Positions 11,997 through 20,591 of a DNA stretch of 64,000 nucleotides are shown here, in pieces (the first letter of the stretch is position 1; each line of letters begins with the position of its first letter). Both the position numbers and the translations under genes were made by a program. A model generated the notes under the pieces. The model searched no databases and was not told the DNA's origin. It was given only the letters and a program-made list of their open reading frames with translations. Location of the stretch: positions 1,364,001 to 1,428,000 of the forward strand of contig NZ_CP061295.1 in the NCBI RefSeq assembly GCF_018687535.1, given 5' to 3'. The stretch comes from Polynucleobacter sp. MWH-S4W17 (GTDB lineage Bacteria; Pseudomonadota; Gammaproteobacteria; Burkholderiales; Burkholderiaceae).

Positions 11997-13688
11997 ATGA
12001 AACGCCTTAATGAACGCTCGCGCATGGTCACCGAAGGGGTCGCTCGCGCACCTAATCGTTCGATGTATTACGCAATGGGTTACGAAGAAAAGGATTTCGT
12101 AAAGCCGATGGTTGGCGTTGCGAACGGCCACTCCACTATTACCCCTTGCAATAGTGGTTTACAAAAATTAGCTGACGCTGCTGTTGAAGCTCTAGAAGCG
12201 GCCGGTGCAAAAGCACAAGTATTCGGTACACCAACTGTTTCCGATGGCATCGGCATGGGCACTGAGGGCATGAAGTACTCCCTCGTCTCACGTGAAGTGA
12301 TTGCTGATAGCATTGAAGTGTGTGTAAATGGTCTTTGGCAAGATGGTGTTGTCGTCATTGGTGGTTGCGATAAAAACATGCCAGGCGGCATGATGGCCTT
12401 AGCCCGCACTAATGTGCCCGGCATCTATGTCTATGGCGGCACGATTAAACCAGGCCATTACAAGGGCAAGGAACTCAATATTGTTTCTGCATTTGAGGCA
12501 GTTGGTGAATTTACTTCCGGTCGATTGAGTGAAGAAGATTTAAAGGGTGTTGAACAGCATGCCTGTCCAGGGAGCGGCTCTTGTGGCGGCATGTACACCG
12601 CAAACACCATGAGCTCCTCATTTGAGGCTTTGGGCATGAGCTTGCCCTACTCCTCTACGATGGCGAACGTTGATGCTGAAAAAGTAGCGAGTGCTGCCGA
12701 ATCAGCGCGCGTACTGGTTGAGGCTGTGAAAAATAACTTGCGTCCCCGTGACATCATCACCAAGAAGTCCATTGAGAACGCTGTCAGTGTGATCATGGCA
12801 GTTGGTGGATCCACAAATGCAGTATTGCATTTCTTGGCCATCACCAGCGCAGCTGAAATCGATTGGACAATCGATGACTTTGAGCGTATTCGTAAACGCG
12901 TTCCTGTGATCGTTGATATGAAGCCATCCGGCACTTACCTTGCAACTGACTTGCATCAAGCCGGCGGCATTCCACAAGTAATGAAGATTTTGCTTGATGG
13001 CGGATTACTTCACGGTGACTGCATGACCATCACTGGAAAAACGATTGCTGAAGTACTAAAAGATGTTCCGTCAGTACCGCGCGCTGATCAAAAAGTGATT
13101 CGCACCTTAGACAATCCTTTGTACAAACAAGGTCACTTGGCAATCTTGAAGGGCAATATTTCTCCAGAGGGTTGCGTGGCTAAGATTACCGGCCTCAAGA
13201 ATCCTTCGATCACTGGCCCAGCCCGTGTGTTTGATTCTGAAGATGATGCCATGGCAGCCATCATGGCCCAGAAGATCAAAGATGGTGACATCGTTGTGAT
13301 TCGTTATGAAGGCCCTAAAGGCGGCCCAGGGATGCGTGAGATGCTTGCCCCAACCTCTGCTCTTGTAGGGCAAGGTCTAGGTGAGTCTGTAGGCCTCATC
13401 ACTGATGGCCGCTTCTCTGGTGGCACCTGGGGTATGGTTGTGGGTCACGTAGCTCCTGAAGCCTACGTAGGCGGCACAATTGCCCTCATTCATGAAGGTG
13501 ACTCGGTAACGATTGATGCCCATCAACTACTGATTCAATTGAACGTTGATGAAGCAGAAATTGCGAAGCGTCGCGCAGCTTGGGTGCAACCTAAGCCTCG
13601 CTACACTCGTGGCTTATTAGCAAAATACGCTCGCCTTGCAAGCACTGCAAGTAAAGGTGCGGTAACTGACTTGAACTTAGGTGACTAA
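11997..13688 (+). CDS. ilvD: Dihydroxy-acid dehydratase
   Basis: A 563-residue Fe-S enzyme of valine, isoleucine and pantothenate synthesis that turns dihydroxy acids into 2-keto acids. Cluster and active-site cysteines are seen in [13 protein letters not shown] and [16 protein letters not shown]; the C-terminal GRFSGGTWG motif is present. Length matches the family. ATG follows TGGAG. A monocistronic gene with an intrinsic terminator after it. Pantoate made through this route is the substrate of PanC encoded at 55.2 kb. Confidence 0.96.
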   Translation: MKRLNERSRMVTEGVARAPNRSMYYAMGYEEKDFVKPMVGVANGHSTITPCNSGLQKLADAAVEALEAAGAKAQVFGTPTVSDGIGMGTEGMKYSLVSREVIADSIEVCVNGLWQDGVVVIGGCDKNMPGGMMALARTNVPGIYVYGGTIKPGHYKGKELNIVSAFEAVGEFTSGRLSEEDLKGVEQHACPGSGSCGGMYTANTMSSSFEALGMSLPYSSTMANVDAEKVASAAESARVLVEAVKNNLRPRDIITKKSIENAVSVIMAVGGSTNAVLHFLAITSAAEIDWTIDDFERIRKRVPVIVDMKPSGTYLATDLHQAGGIPQVMKILLDGGLLHGDCMTITGKTIAEVLKDVPSVPRADQKVIRTLDNPLYKQGHLAILKGNISPEGCVAKITGLKNPSITGPARVFDSEDDAMAAIMAQKIKDGDIVVIRYEGPKGGPGMREMLAPTSALVGQGLGESVGLITDGRFSGGTWGMVVGHVAPEAYVGGTIALIHEGDSVTIDAHQLLIQLNVDEAEIAKRRAAWVQPKPRYTRGLLAKYARLASTASKGAVTDLNLGD

Positions 13689-13713
13689 GTTAATCAAGTA
13701 AAAGCCTTAAAAG

Positions 13714-13746
13714 AAAAAGCCCCCAGGTAAAACTAGGGGCTTTTTT
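13714..13746. terminator. Bidirectional terminator between ilvD and the copper operon
   Basis: A-run, GCCCC stem, 12-base loop, GGGGC, T-run (13741-13746). Convergent genes on both sides can use it. Confidence 0.85.
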
Positions 13747-13773
13747 ATTGCGTGTACCACCCAATCAATTGAC

Positions 13774-14250
13774 TTAGTGCTTCATAGCTCCAGCGCCCAT
13801 TGCATTAACTGGCATCTTGACCTCAACATCACCTGCCTTAGCAAACTTCAGCTTCACGGGAACGGTTTCACCTGCAGCTAATGGAGCTTTAATGTTGATA
13901 AACATTAAGTGCAAGCCGCCAGGTTTTAATTCAACAGCGCCACCTGCTGGCACAGTAATATCTTTTACCTGACGCATCTTCATAACATTGCCCTCCATTG
14001 CCATCTCGTGGAGCTGCACTTCACCTGCAACAGGTGAGCTGGCAGAGATCAATTGATCAGCAGCGCCTTTATTTTCAATCTTCATAAAGCCACCGGCTAC
14101 CTGCTGACCAGGAACTGTAGCACGGGTATAAGCATCTTCAATTTTGATAGCGTTAGTAGTGACGGTTTTGGAAACGTTTTGCGCCCATGTCGTCCCTACG
14201 AAAGCCATCCCCGCAACGGCACACAGTGTTACTAATAGTTTTGTCTTCAT
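13774..14250 (-). CDS. Periplasmic copper chaperone PCu(A)C
   Basis: A 158-residue secreted protein with a signal peptide cleaved after TTWAQ. It has the exact PCu(A)C copper-binding spacing: His81, ten residues, Met92, twenty-one residues, His114-x-Met116. These proteins bind Cu(I) in the periplasm and deliver it to the CuA/CuB centres of cytochrome oxidases. Extra Met residues at 83, 85 and 90 surround the site. Last gene of a minus-strand run that starts with DUF2946 and a TonB receptor, which supports copper uptake and delivery. Confidence 0.93.
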   Translation of the reverse strand: MKTKLLVTLCAVAGMAFVGTTWAQNVSKTVTTNAIKIEDAYTRATVPGQQVAGGFMKIENKGAADQLISASSPVAGEVQLHEMAMEGNVMKMRQVKDITVPAGGAVELKPGGLHLMFINIKAPLAAGETVPVKLKFAKAGDVEVKMPVNAMGAGAMKH

Positions 14251-14287
14251 TTACATTCTCCCGGTAATTGATAAGCGATACATTTAA

Positions 14288-14764
14288 TTATGGTTTAACC
14301 ATCAAAGCATTTTGTAATTGCTGAAAGTCTACTAAGCCTGTTTTTCTGGTAGCTTTACCATTTTTATCGATCACTATGGTTGTAGGTGTTTCGCCATGCC
14401 ATTTAGGATCGATTTCATAGCGCAGGCGCTCATCAAAAGGCGCTGCTACATAATAATTATTGGCTTTTTCTAGATTTGCTTTGCTCAACATTTTTTTCAT
14501 CGACTCGATTGATACATCATCAACCTGAATAAAAACTACTTTAGCGCTTGGATTGTTTTTGATAAAAAGACCCCACTGCGGCATCTCTTTAACGCAGGAT
14601 GGGCAAGTCACCCCCCAAAAATTAATAGCCAGAGGTCCACCATTTGCGGCTTTGATGATGGATTTCCAATCTCCCACCTGATAAGGCTTCAAAGAAACTG
14701 GATCAGCGAAGGCAAACCCAGTCATTGAGAGAATGAGAATAAAAATAAGCCAATATTTTTTCAT
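14288..14764 (-). CDS. TlpA/ResA-like periplasmic thioredoxin
   Basis: A 158-residue protein with an N-terminal signal or anchor (residues 4-20) and a thioredoxin fold. The redox pair is Cys54-Pro-Ser-Cys57 in NFWGVTCPSCVKEMP, and the cis-Pro loop is HGETPTTIVIDKNGK. Such proteins keep copper-site cysteines of CuA or Sco-type partners reduced. Its ATG overlaps the stop of the upstream beta-propeller gene by four bases, which suggests translational coupling. The neighbouring CECC motif in that protein is a plausible substrate. Confidence 0.87.
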   Translation of the reverse strand: MKKYWLIFILILSMTGFAFADPVSLKPYQVGDWKSIIKAANGGPLAINFWGVTCPSCVKEMPQWGLFIKNNPSAKVVFIQVDDVSIESMKKMLSKANLEKANNYYVAAPFDERLRYEIDPKWHGETPTTIVIDKNGKATRKTGLVDFQQLQNALMVKP

Positions 14765-16020
14765 TGCTTTTGTCCAATATTTATGAGTTGGTATCCATCA
14801 TTACGCGTAAGCCAGGATAAAAATACTTGATTCCCTTGAGCTAGCAACAAGGGATGGTCACTGTACCCTGCTGTACTAGATAGTATTTTAGGAATTGCCC
14901 AAGTTTTTCCATCATCGCTAGATTCTTTTAAATATACGGATGATTGCACGCCATCAAACTCCTTCCATACCAACCAAACTTGCTGGCCCAATGCCAATAG
15001 ATATGGCCTGGATACATTGGCAGTTTCAGCGCCTATGCGAGTAGGCTTGGAATAGGTGGCACCTTGGTTGGTGGAATTGGCATAAAAGACTCCAGAGCGC
15101 TTACTGCCTTGGGTATACCAAGCCACATGGAATGTACCGGTGTTTGATACTGCTATGGATGGTCCATGATGCGGGCAGGCATCCGTTTTCCAGTTGTCAT
15201 CAGCCACCTTACGGATTGGTCCTGCACCTGAAGCAGAAATCACTTGGCTGGCCTGATCCCGAATGCCTCCAGGAAATATTGCTCTATACGCTAGCACTGG
15301 GTTGTCTTTTGGATCAAGGCTGCCACCAATGCGACAACACTCACAACTACTCTCATTAGCAAAGTGTTCTGCCTGAAAGCTTTTGCCGCCATCCTGAGAA
15401 AAAGAATAGGCAATTGAGCCGCCAAGACGATTTTGTCCACCCTGCTTTGCTGCAGAAACTAAACGTTTATCGATCCAAGAGATAAAAATATCGCCATTTG
15501 GCTTGATCAGAACCGATGGAAAGCGCTGACTGGAGCCATCATTTACTAAGGACACTGCTTTGGTGAATGTGTTTGCCCCATCGGTCGATCTAGCAGTATT
15601 GATTTGCGCATTCCAGTTTGCATCTTTGAAAAATGCATATGCCAAAAAGACATTCCCTTGTTTATCAGCAACAATTTGTGGACGTGCATCAGCGCCAGCA
15701 TCTAATGATTTACCGTGCTCAGCAATTTTGACTGCTGGTGAAAATGTTTTTCCTAAATCAGAAGACTGCGCAACTGAGACCACGCCACTCGCGGTCCATA
15801 CCAGCAATAGCCTTCCATCCTGCGTAAAAAATGGGGTTGCAGCATTGGCACACTCCAACCCAATTCCCTGGCAAACACTGCTCACTTTTGCTGGATTTGC
15901 ACCGGCCATATGCGATGAATGATCCATTTGCGTTTGAGCTTGTGCAGCAAAGCTCAGCACTCCCGAAAGAAGCGCCCCGAGCAATAAGAATCGATTAAAA
16001 GAGTATGGGGTCGAATTCAT
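14761..16020 (-). CDS. Periplasmic BNR-repeat beta-propeller, probable copper-linked protein
   Basis: A 419-residue secreted protein (signal peptide ending AAQAQ). Several BNR/Asp-box motifs are visible (SSDLGKTF, STDGANTF, SQDGGKSF, SSDDGKTW), giving a sialidase-like six-bladed propeller, so automated labels would say exo-alpha-sialidase. I see no support for sugar cleavage. The mature N-terminus reads MDHSSHMAG, a His/Met cluster typical of copper sites, and two metal-like motifs follow: CECC (about residues 226-229) and CPHHGP (about 282-287). It sits between a TonB receptor and a TlpA-like thioredoxin, so a metal-binding or assembly role is more likely. Function is inferred. Confidence 0.7.
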   Translation of the reverse strand: MNSTPYSFNRFLLLGALLSGVLSFAAQAQTQMDHSSHMAGANPAKVSSVCQGIGLECANAATPFFTQDGRLLLVWTASGVVSVAQSSDLGKTFSPAVKIAEHGKSLDAGADARPQIVADKQGNVFLAYAFFKDANWNAQINTARSTDGANTFTKAVSLVNDGSSQRFPSVLIKPNGDIFISWIDKRLVSAAKQGGQNRLGGSIAYSFSQDGGKSFQAEHFANESSCECCRIGGSLDPKDNPVLAYRAIFPGGIRDQASQVISASGAGPIRKVADDNWKTDACPHHGPSIAVSNTGTFHVAWYTQGSKRSGVFYANSTNQGATYSKPTRIGAETANVSRPYLLALGQQVWLVWKEFDGVQSSVYLKESSDDGKTWAIPKILSSTAGYSDHPLLLAQGNQVFLSWLTRNDGYQLINIGQKQ

Positions 16021-16022
16021 AA

Positions 16023-18215
16023 TTAGAAGATGATACGTGCACCTACAGTAATGCTCTGTGGTTGCCCGGCGATATAACTTCCTTGACTAGTTCCCGTACC
16101 GTAAGTGATGTAGCTTCGATTGAACATATTGATCACACTGGCAAATACTGAGGCTTCTGGCGTTAATTGATGGTTCACCTTTAAACCAACAACTGCATAG
16201 GAAGGAACTGGTAAGGTGTGTGCGCCATCCAACCAAGAATTACCAATATAACGAACATTGGCTGTCAGACTGGTCTTTGGAAGCGGCATATAGGTCACTC
16301 CTGCATAACCCATGTTTTGTGGCACACCGCCAACCTGAGATCCAATTGGATTTAAGGATGCACTAACCCCCGAGCCAATCCAAGTAAGAATGGTGTTCGT
16401 ATGGGTATATGTACCATCAACAGCCCACTGAGTATTGAGATCATGATGTGCCTGTACCTCAAGCCCACGACTTTGAAGATTCTGATTATTGCCGTACAAG
16501 CTAAATGTTTGGCCATTAGCTCCGGTACAAACTGAGATTGGACAACCTGCAGCAGCAGCTTGTGCCTGAGAAACATTGGGTGCATAAACTGCGTTTTTTA
16601 CATTCGCATTAAAGCCCGTGATCTGCACAAAGCCCGCATTCCAACGATAGTCAGTCCCTAGTTCATAGCCAGTCATGTTCTCGGGGCTCAGCAATGGATT
16701 GGCCAGGCTAACGCTCGTTGAATTTCCATAAGTACGAAGCGTGTTGTTCAAACCAGGCGCATGGAAACCCTGATAGGCCGCCCCCCTAAAGTCCCACTCC
16801 TTAGTAGCCTGTAATAACAAGCCCAGATTAGGGCTGAACTTATATGCAGTTTGATTAGGGACATTGGTGTAATTTTGAACACCATTTGCACCTGCGATCC
16901 AATAGGTTGGGGTCTGGCTTTGCCATTGATCCTCTCGAAGTGAGAGAGTAGCTTGCAATGGGATGGCATCTGTTTTAGCCTTCATTTGCGCCATCACACC
17001 ATAAAACTGTTGCTGACCTTTTGCGTAATCAGAAGAGGTAACCACTCCATTTGCATATCCAGCAGCAGAACTAAAGGAATTCGTTAAATTCTGTGCAGCT
17101 ACCTGTCTTCCATCAACACTAACTACTACCTGATTAATGGTTTGATCCTTTAAGTCATGGGTATATTGCGCAGATGCCCCTAGCGTTGAATAAGGATCGT
17201 TATAGTTGGCACTAATATAAGCTGGTGTTGCACCGCTATTACTGACATTTTGCTGCCAGAGAGTGGTGTTTTCGTAGAAAGCATTCACCTGAACCTTTTG
17301 GGTTGCGCTCAAACGCGTAGTTGCTCCTCCAGAAAAAGTAGTTTCTTGAGTTGTCTTGGTAGCAAAGTTATATCCACCAGATGGTAGATTTTGCATATTG
17401 TGGGAACCAAGATTAAAAAAAGCATCCGTATCAGAACTTAATTTCAAGGCTCCTTGAAGTCGGTAATTTGCACTGTTAGCGCTTTCAGGACCCATCCCAG
17501 GCAATAGAGGTGCTGACTGCCCTGCTCTATTCTTTGCTGGATAGACTGTTGCCGGAGAAATAGTAGGCTGGTTAATATAACCATCCGTATTAAAGTAGTC
17601 CGCAGATGCTCGTAGCTTTAATACGTCATTTACTGCCACTTCTTTTGAAGCAGCCACATTGCTTGTATTGTATGAACCATAACTGGCAGACACTTCGCCT
17701 TTGTTATCGTTAATGGGCTTGGTAGTGATGTTGATTAAACCACCCATGCCATAGTTGCCATAAAGATTGGAGACGCCACCGCGAACCAGTTCTACATCCT
17801 GCACTGCTGAGAGGGGGACAAGATTCCATTGAATGGTTCCATACATAGCGTCGTTTGCAGGCAGTCCATCGATCAATGCCAGAGTCCGCGCAGCACCAAG
17901 ACCACGGACATTCAAACTCTGACCGGTGGGGTCCTTTTCATAATACGGTTGATCATTTAAAAATACACTTGCTTGATTCTTTAAGACCTGGTCAACCGTC
18001 ATTTCCGGGGCGTTTTGAATATCTTCATTCGTCAAAATAGAAGTGTTTTGAGTCATGTCCTTTAGCTCGGTACCAGAGCGAGTGGCACTAACAACCACAT
18101 CACCTATTTTTTGACCGTAGTCGGGTGGCTGCGCAATTTGTGCTTGCGCGTTGATTAGTACAGACCCAAATAGCACACCCACGCATACGCTGATTTTCTT
18201 TTGCTGAAATAACAT
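16023..18215 (-). CDS. TonB-dependent outer-membrane receptor, probable copper uptake
   Basis: A 730-residue receptor: signal peptide (residues 1-25), TonB box-like GDVVVSATRS, a plug domain at about 50-165 (SLNVRGLGAARTLALIDG; VELVRGGVSNLYG), then a 22-strand barrel ending in the usual C-terminal Phe (GARIIF). Substrate is not readable from the barrel, but the cluster (DUF2946, PCu(A)C, TlpA) points to copper or a copper chelate. It starts 79 bases after the DUF2946 gene; two hairpins lie in that gap. It is followed two bases later by the propeller gene. Confidence 0.85.
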   Translation of the reverse strand: MLFQQKKISVCVGVLFGSVLINAQAQIAQPPDYGQKIGDVVVSATRSGTELKDMTQNTSILTNEDIQNAPEMTVDQVLKNQASVFLNDQPYYEKDPTGQSLNVRGLGAARTLALIDGLPANDAMYGTIQWNLVPLSAVQDVELVRGGVSNLYGNYGMGGLINITTKPINDNKGEVSASYGSYNTSNVAASKEVAVNDVLKLRASADYFNTDGYINQPTISPATVYPAKNRAGQSAPLLPGMGPESANSANYRLQGALKLSSDTDAFFNLGSHNMQNLPSGGYNFATKTTQETTFSGGATTRLSATQKVQVNAFYENTTLWQQNVSNSGATPAYISANYNDPYSTLGASAQYTHDLKDQTINQVVVSVDGRQVAAQNLTNSFSSAAGYANGVVTSSDYAKGQQQFYGVMAQMKAKTDAIPLQATLSLREDQWQSQTPTYWIAGANGVQNYTNVPNQTAYKFSPNLGLLLQATKEWDFRGAAYQGFHAPGLNNTLRTYGNSTSVSLANPLLSPENMTGYELGTDYRWNAGFVQITGFNANVKNAVYAPNVSQAQAAAAGCPISVCTGANGQTFSLYGNNQNLQSRGLEVQAHHDLNTQWAVDGTYTHTNTILTWIGSGVSASLNPIGSQVGGVPQNMGYAGVTYMPLPKTSLTANVRYIGNSWLDGAHTLPVPSYAVVGLKVNHQLTPEASVFASVINMFNRSYITYGTGTSQGSYIAGQPQSITVGARIIF

Positions 18216-18231
18216 TTACTGCTCCACTGAA

Positions 18232-18283
18232 CAATACGACAACGTATTGATTAAATCGTTGCCAACTACATAGCTAGGCTATG
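18232..18283 (-). promoter_or_regulatory. Two stem-loops between the DUF2946 gene and the TonB receptor gene
   Basis: In the transcript, CATAGC-CTA-GCTATG (18283-18269) is followed by CAATACG-TTGT-CGTATTG (18249-18232), then GTGGAG and the receptor ATG at 18215. Both stems are perfect. They sit where copper-responsive control of the receptor gene would be expected if the DUF2946 protein acts as a leader peptide. Confidence 0.55.
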
Positions 18284-18294
18284 CCCTAATTTGA

Positions 18295-18666
18295 TTAGGC
18301 TTGTACTGGTGGAGCTGCTGAAGGCGGGGTTATCCAAACAGCAAGTGGTTTGGGTGATTGGTAGAAAAGCTGAGGCAGCAAAGCGAAAGTCTGCGGAGCT
18401 TCAAATCTGAGATTAGTGTTGAATGCCGGAGTGATAACGCTCTGCGCTACACAATACGGGCAAGGCTTCATTTGATTGGCAACGTCTTTCCCGTCATCTT
18501 GAACATCGATTTGCATCTTGCTGCCATCGACAGAACAAATCTCCATTGCAAAACCTTCGCCATGCTTAGCCACTGAAACCGCTTGAGATGCGGCTGGCGC
18601 CAGCGCGCTCATTGCGATTGCTAAGGCAGCAATCCAGTGAACGAAGCGGTTTTTGGAGGAACTCAT
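18295..18666 (-). CDS. DUF2946 family protein, possible copper-sensing leader gene
   Basis: A 123-residue protein with a signal-like hydrophobic N-terminus (residues 10-30) and a CxxC motif, Cys69-Pro-Tyr-Cys72, typical of DUF2946. Cys44 is a third cysteine. The C-terminus is rich in Pro and Ala. As I recall, in Bordetella a DUF2946 gene upstream of a TonB receptor (CruR/BfrG) works as an upstream frame whose CxxC senses copper and controls downstream expression. The same order is seen here. First gene of the copper run. Confidence 0.8.
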   Translation of the reverse strand: MSSSKNRFVHWIAALAIAMSALAPAASQAVSVAKHGEGFAMEICSVDGSKMQIDVQDDGKDVANQMKPCPYCVAQSVITPAFNTNLRFEAPQTFALLPQLFYQSPKPLAVWITPPSAAPPVQA

Positions 18667-18733
18667 GATGGAGGAATTCTATCTGATTTTCCCCAACCTC
18701 ATCTTGGATTTGCCCTCGTATTGGTGCAGGCAA

Positions 18734-18761
18734 TAAAAAAGGGTCCGAAGACCCTTTTTTA
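18734..18761 (-). terminator. Intrinsic terminator after the MFS antiporter gene
   Basis: Stem AAAAAAGGGTC / GACCCTTTTTT with a short loop. It separates the antiporter from the copper operon, whose promoter must lie in the 67 bases before 18666. Confidence 0.88.
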
Positions 18762-18779
18762 TTAGGCTTTTAACCTAAC

Positions 18780-20042
18780 TTACATAGCAGCAGAACGCTC
18801 GATGAGTTTGCGACGCATTGGACGCAATACAAACCAAGCCAAGATTGCAGCGGTACCGTTCAAGATACTAGCAACCCAGAATACCGCTTCCCAACCACCA
18901 GTAGTGGCTACCAATACGCTAGACAGTGGCACTAACAATGAAGCAGTACCTTTTGCTGTGTAGAGGAGACCTGCATTACCGGCAGCGTAAGTTGATCCAA
19001 ATGTATCGGCGTTGGTTGATGGGAACAAGCTGTAAATCTCACCCCATGCAAAGAACACCAAACCAGTTAACAGCACAAACATGACCGGGTCATGACCGAG
19101 GTAGTACAAACCAAGAATACCTACGCACTCAAAAGAGAAGCAAAGGGTCATAGTTTGTTCGCGACCAATCTTGTCTGATACCCAACCAAAGAAAGGACGG
19201 GTTAAGCCGTTCAAAACACGATCAATGGTTAATGCAAAAGTCAGAGCTGGCAATGCTAGACCTAACAAGCTCACCGTTACGCCAGCAACTTGGAAGTCTT
19301 TAGCGATTGGAGCCAATTGAGCAGTTGCCATCAAGCCACCCGCAGCAACCATCACGAACATGAGGTACATGATCCAGAACACTGGTTGCTTAACCATTTC
19401 CATTGGACGGAAATCTTTACGAGTCTGCGCAACAGCAGCCTTAACTGCAGTAATAGCACTCTTAATTGGCTTGGAAAGGAATAGACTTAACAAGACAACG
19501 ATTGCGCCTTGACCAATACCAAAGAACCAGAAAGTTTCTTGATAGCCTTGTTCAGCAATCATTTTTGCAATTGGAATTACGGTTAATGCAGAGCCCGCAC
19601 CAAAGCCCGCAGCTGTAATACCTGCAGCCAAACCACGACGATCTGGGAACCATTTAAGCGCATTACCTACGCAAGTACCGTAAACAGCGCCAGCGCCAAC
19701 ACCGCTAACTGCAGCAGCCGCGTAGAGCATAGTTAGTGTGTCTGCATGGGAATTCATGATCCAGCCAAGACCGCACAAAAGACCGCCAACAAAAACCACT
19801 GGGCGAGGGCCAAATTTATCTACGAGATAACCTTCGATTGGTACCAACCAAGTTTCAGTCAATACGAAAATAGTGAACGCAACTTGGATCGCTGCGCGAC
19901 CCCAACCAAACTTAGCGTCGATTGGGTTTACAAACAAAGTCCAACCGTATTGCAAGTTTGCAATCATCGACATACAAACAACGCCGATTAGTAGCTGAAA
20001 CCAACGACCTCCTAAAGGTCCTGCAGTTTTCTCGCCGCTCAT
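18780..20042 (-). CDS. MFS antiporter of the oxalate:formate (OxlT) type
   Basis: A 420-residue, 12-helix major-facilitator protein. The closest match I recognise is OxlT, which swaps oxalate in for formate out. Two buried basic residues used by OxlT to bind oxalate have candidates here: Arg275 (TIDRVLNGL) and Lys364 (YTAKGTAS). The start at 20042 is preceded by AGGAGATTCAGG; an upstream ATG at 20090 has no such site. Formyl-CoA:oxalate CoA-transferase genes at 62-64 kb support an oxalate role, but other dicarboxylates are possible. Confidence 0.8.
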   Translation of the reverse strand: MSGEKTAGPLGGRWFQLLIGVVCMSMIANLQYGWTLFVNPIDAKFGWGRAAIQVAFTIFVLTETWLVPIEGYLVDKFGPRPVVFVGGLLCGLGWIMNSHADTLTMLYAAAAVSGVGAGAVYGTCVGNALKWFPDRRGLAAGITAAGFGAGSALTVIPIAKMIAEQGYQETFWFFGIGQGAIVVLLSLFLSKPIKSAITAVKAAVAQTRKDFRPMEMVKQPVFWIMYLMFVMVAAGGLMATAQLAPIAKDFQVAGVTVSLLGLALPALTFALTIDRVLNGLTRPFFGWVSDKIGREQTMTLCFSFECVGILGLYYLGHDPVMFVLLTGLVFFAWGEIYSLFPSTNADTFGSTYAAGNAGLLYTAKGTASLLVPLSSVLVATTGGWEAVFWVASILNGTAAILAWFVLRPMRRKLIERSAAM

Positions 20043-20133
20043 CCTGAATCTCCTATTTTTTACTTTTTTATAAATACTCATCACGCCCAAAAATTTGGGT
20101 TATGTGATTTTTAAGCATTTACACATTGGAATA

Positions 20134-20149
20134 CTTGACACTAATCAAG
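20134..20149. promoter_or_regulatory. Inverted repeat upstream of the OxlT-type gene
   Basis: CTTGA-(6)-TCAAG, about 90 bases before the antiporter start. A candidate operator; no known consensus recognised. Confidence 0.3.
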
Positions 20150-20263
20150 ATTCACTCAAATCCCCACTAGTGATTACCCTTGCCTTAAACCTATGAAATA
20201 TAAGCTTTACAAGGGCAAATCAATAGATGTGCGGATCTACAGACGAGTGACGACAGAAAGCAA

Positions 20264-20287
20264 AAAAGCCACCCGAAGGTGGCTTTT
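20264..20287 (-). terminator. Intrinsic terminator of the 35-residue protein gene
   Basis: AAAAGCCACC / GGTGGCTTTT stem with a four-base CGAA/TTCG loop, followed on the minus strand by a run of six T. It lies 22 bases after the small gene's stop. Confidence 0.9.
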
Positions 20288-20308
20288 GAAATGCTGTAAT
20301 TTTTTAAA

Positions 20309-20416
20309 TTACATGCCGCGGTAAGCGCCGTCAAAATCATAGTGACGAGCAGGCTTGTCTTGGCTTGGTTTGCTTTCAGAAAAAAGCTGGTTAATCATAT
20401 TCAATAAAACAGTCAT
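20309..20416 (-). CDS. Uncharacterised 35-residue small protein
   Basis: The frame starts MTVLLNMINQLFSESK and ends YDFDGAYRGM. It has a short amphipathic N-terminal helix (residues 1-13), a charged Lys/Gln/Asp middle and an aromatic/Gly end; no signal peptide, no long hydrophobic stretch, no cysteines. The start has AAGGAGATT five or six bases upstream. A near-consensus promoter precedes it and a strong terminator follows, so this is a complete one-gene transcription unit. I do not recognise the family. It is between the OxlT-type gene and the DUF1854 gene but separated from both by its own signals. Confidence 0.75.
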   Translation of the reverse strand: MTVLLNMINQLFSESKPSQDKPARHYDFDGAYRGM

Positions 20417-20444
20417 TTGAATCTCCTTAAGGGTTAGTACCTAG

Positions 20445-20473
20445 ATTATAACCCTAATACTATTGCGGTGCAA
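20445..20473 (-). promoter_or_regulatory. Promoter of the 35-residue protein gene
   Basis: On the minus strand: TTGCAC (20473-20468), exactly 17 bases, TATAAT (20450-20445). The -10 is perfect, the -35 matches three of six. The leader would be about 23 bases and contains the Shine-Dalgarno. Confidence 0.65.
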
Positions 20474-20591
20474 CAGGCCAAAAAAACAGGAAAAAGTGTA
20501 GTAAGTCTCTGTTTTTGTAGGGAATTATCTCAATTTAGGGGGAATGCCCCAGTGACACCTGCCGAACTGGGATTGGCGTGGCAAATCCTTT

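Noticed and set aside
14761..16020. Sialidase function for the BNR-repeat protein
   Set aside because: Asp-boxes are structural and shared by many propellers; no sugar genes nearby, and the context is copper handling.
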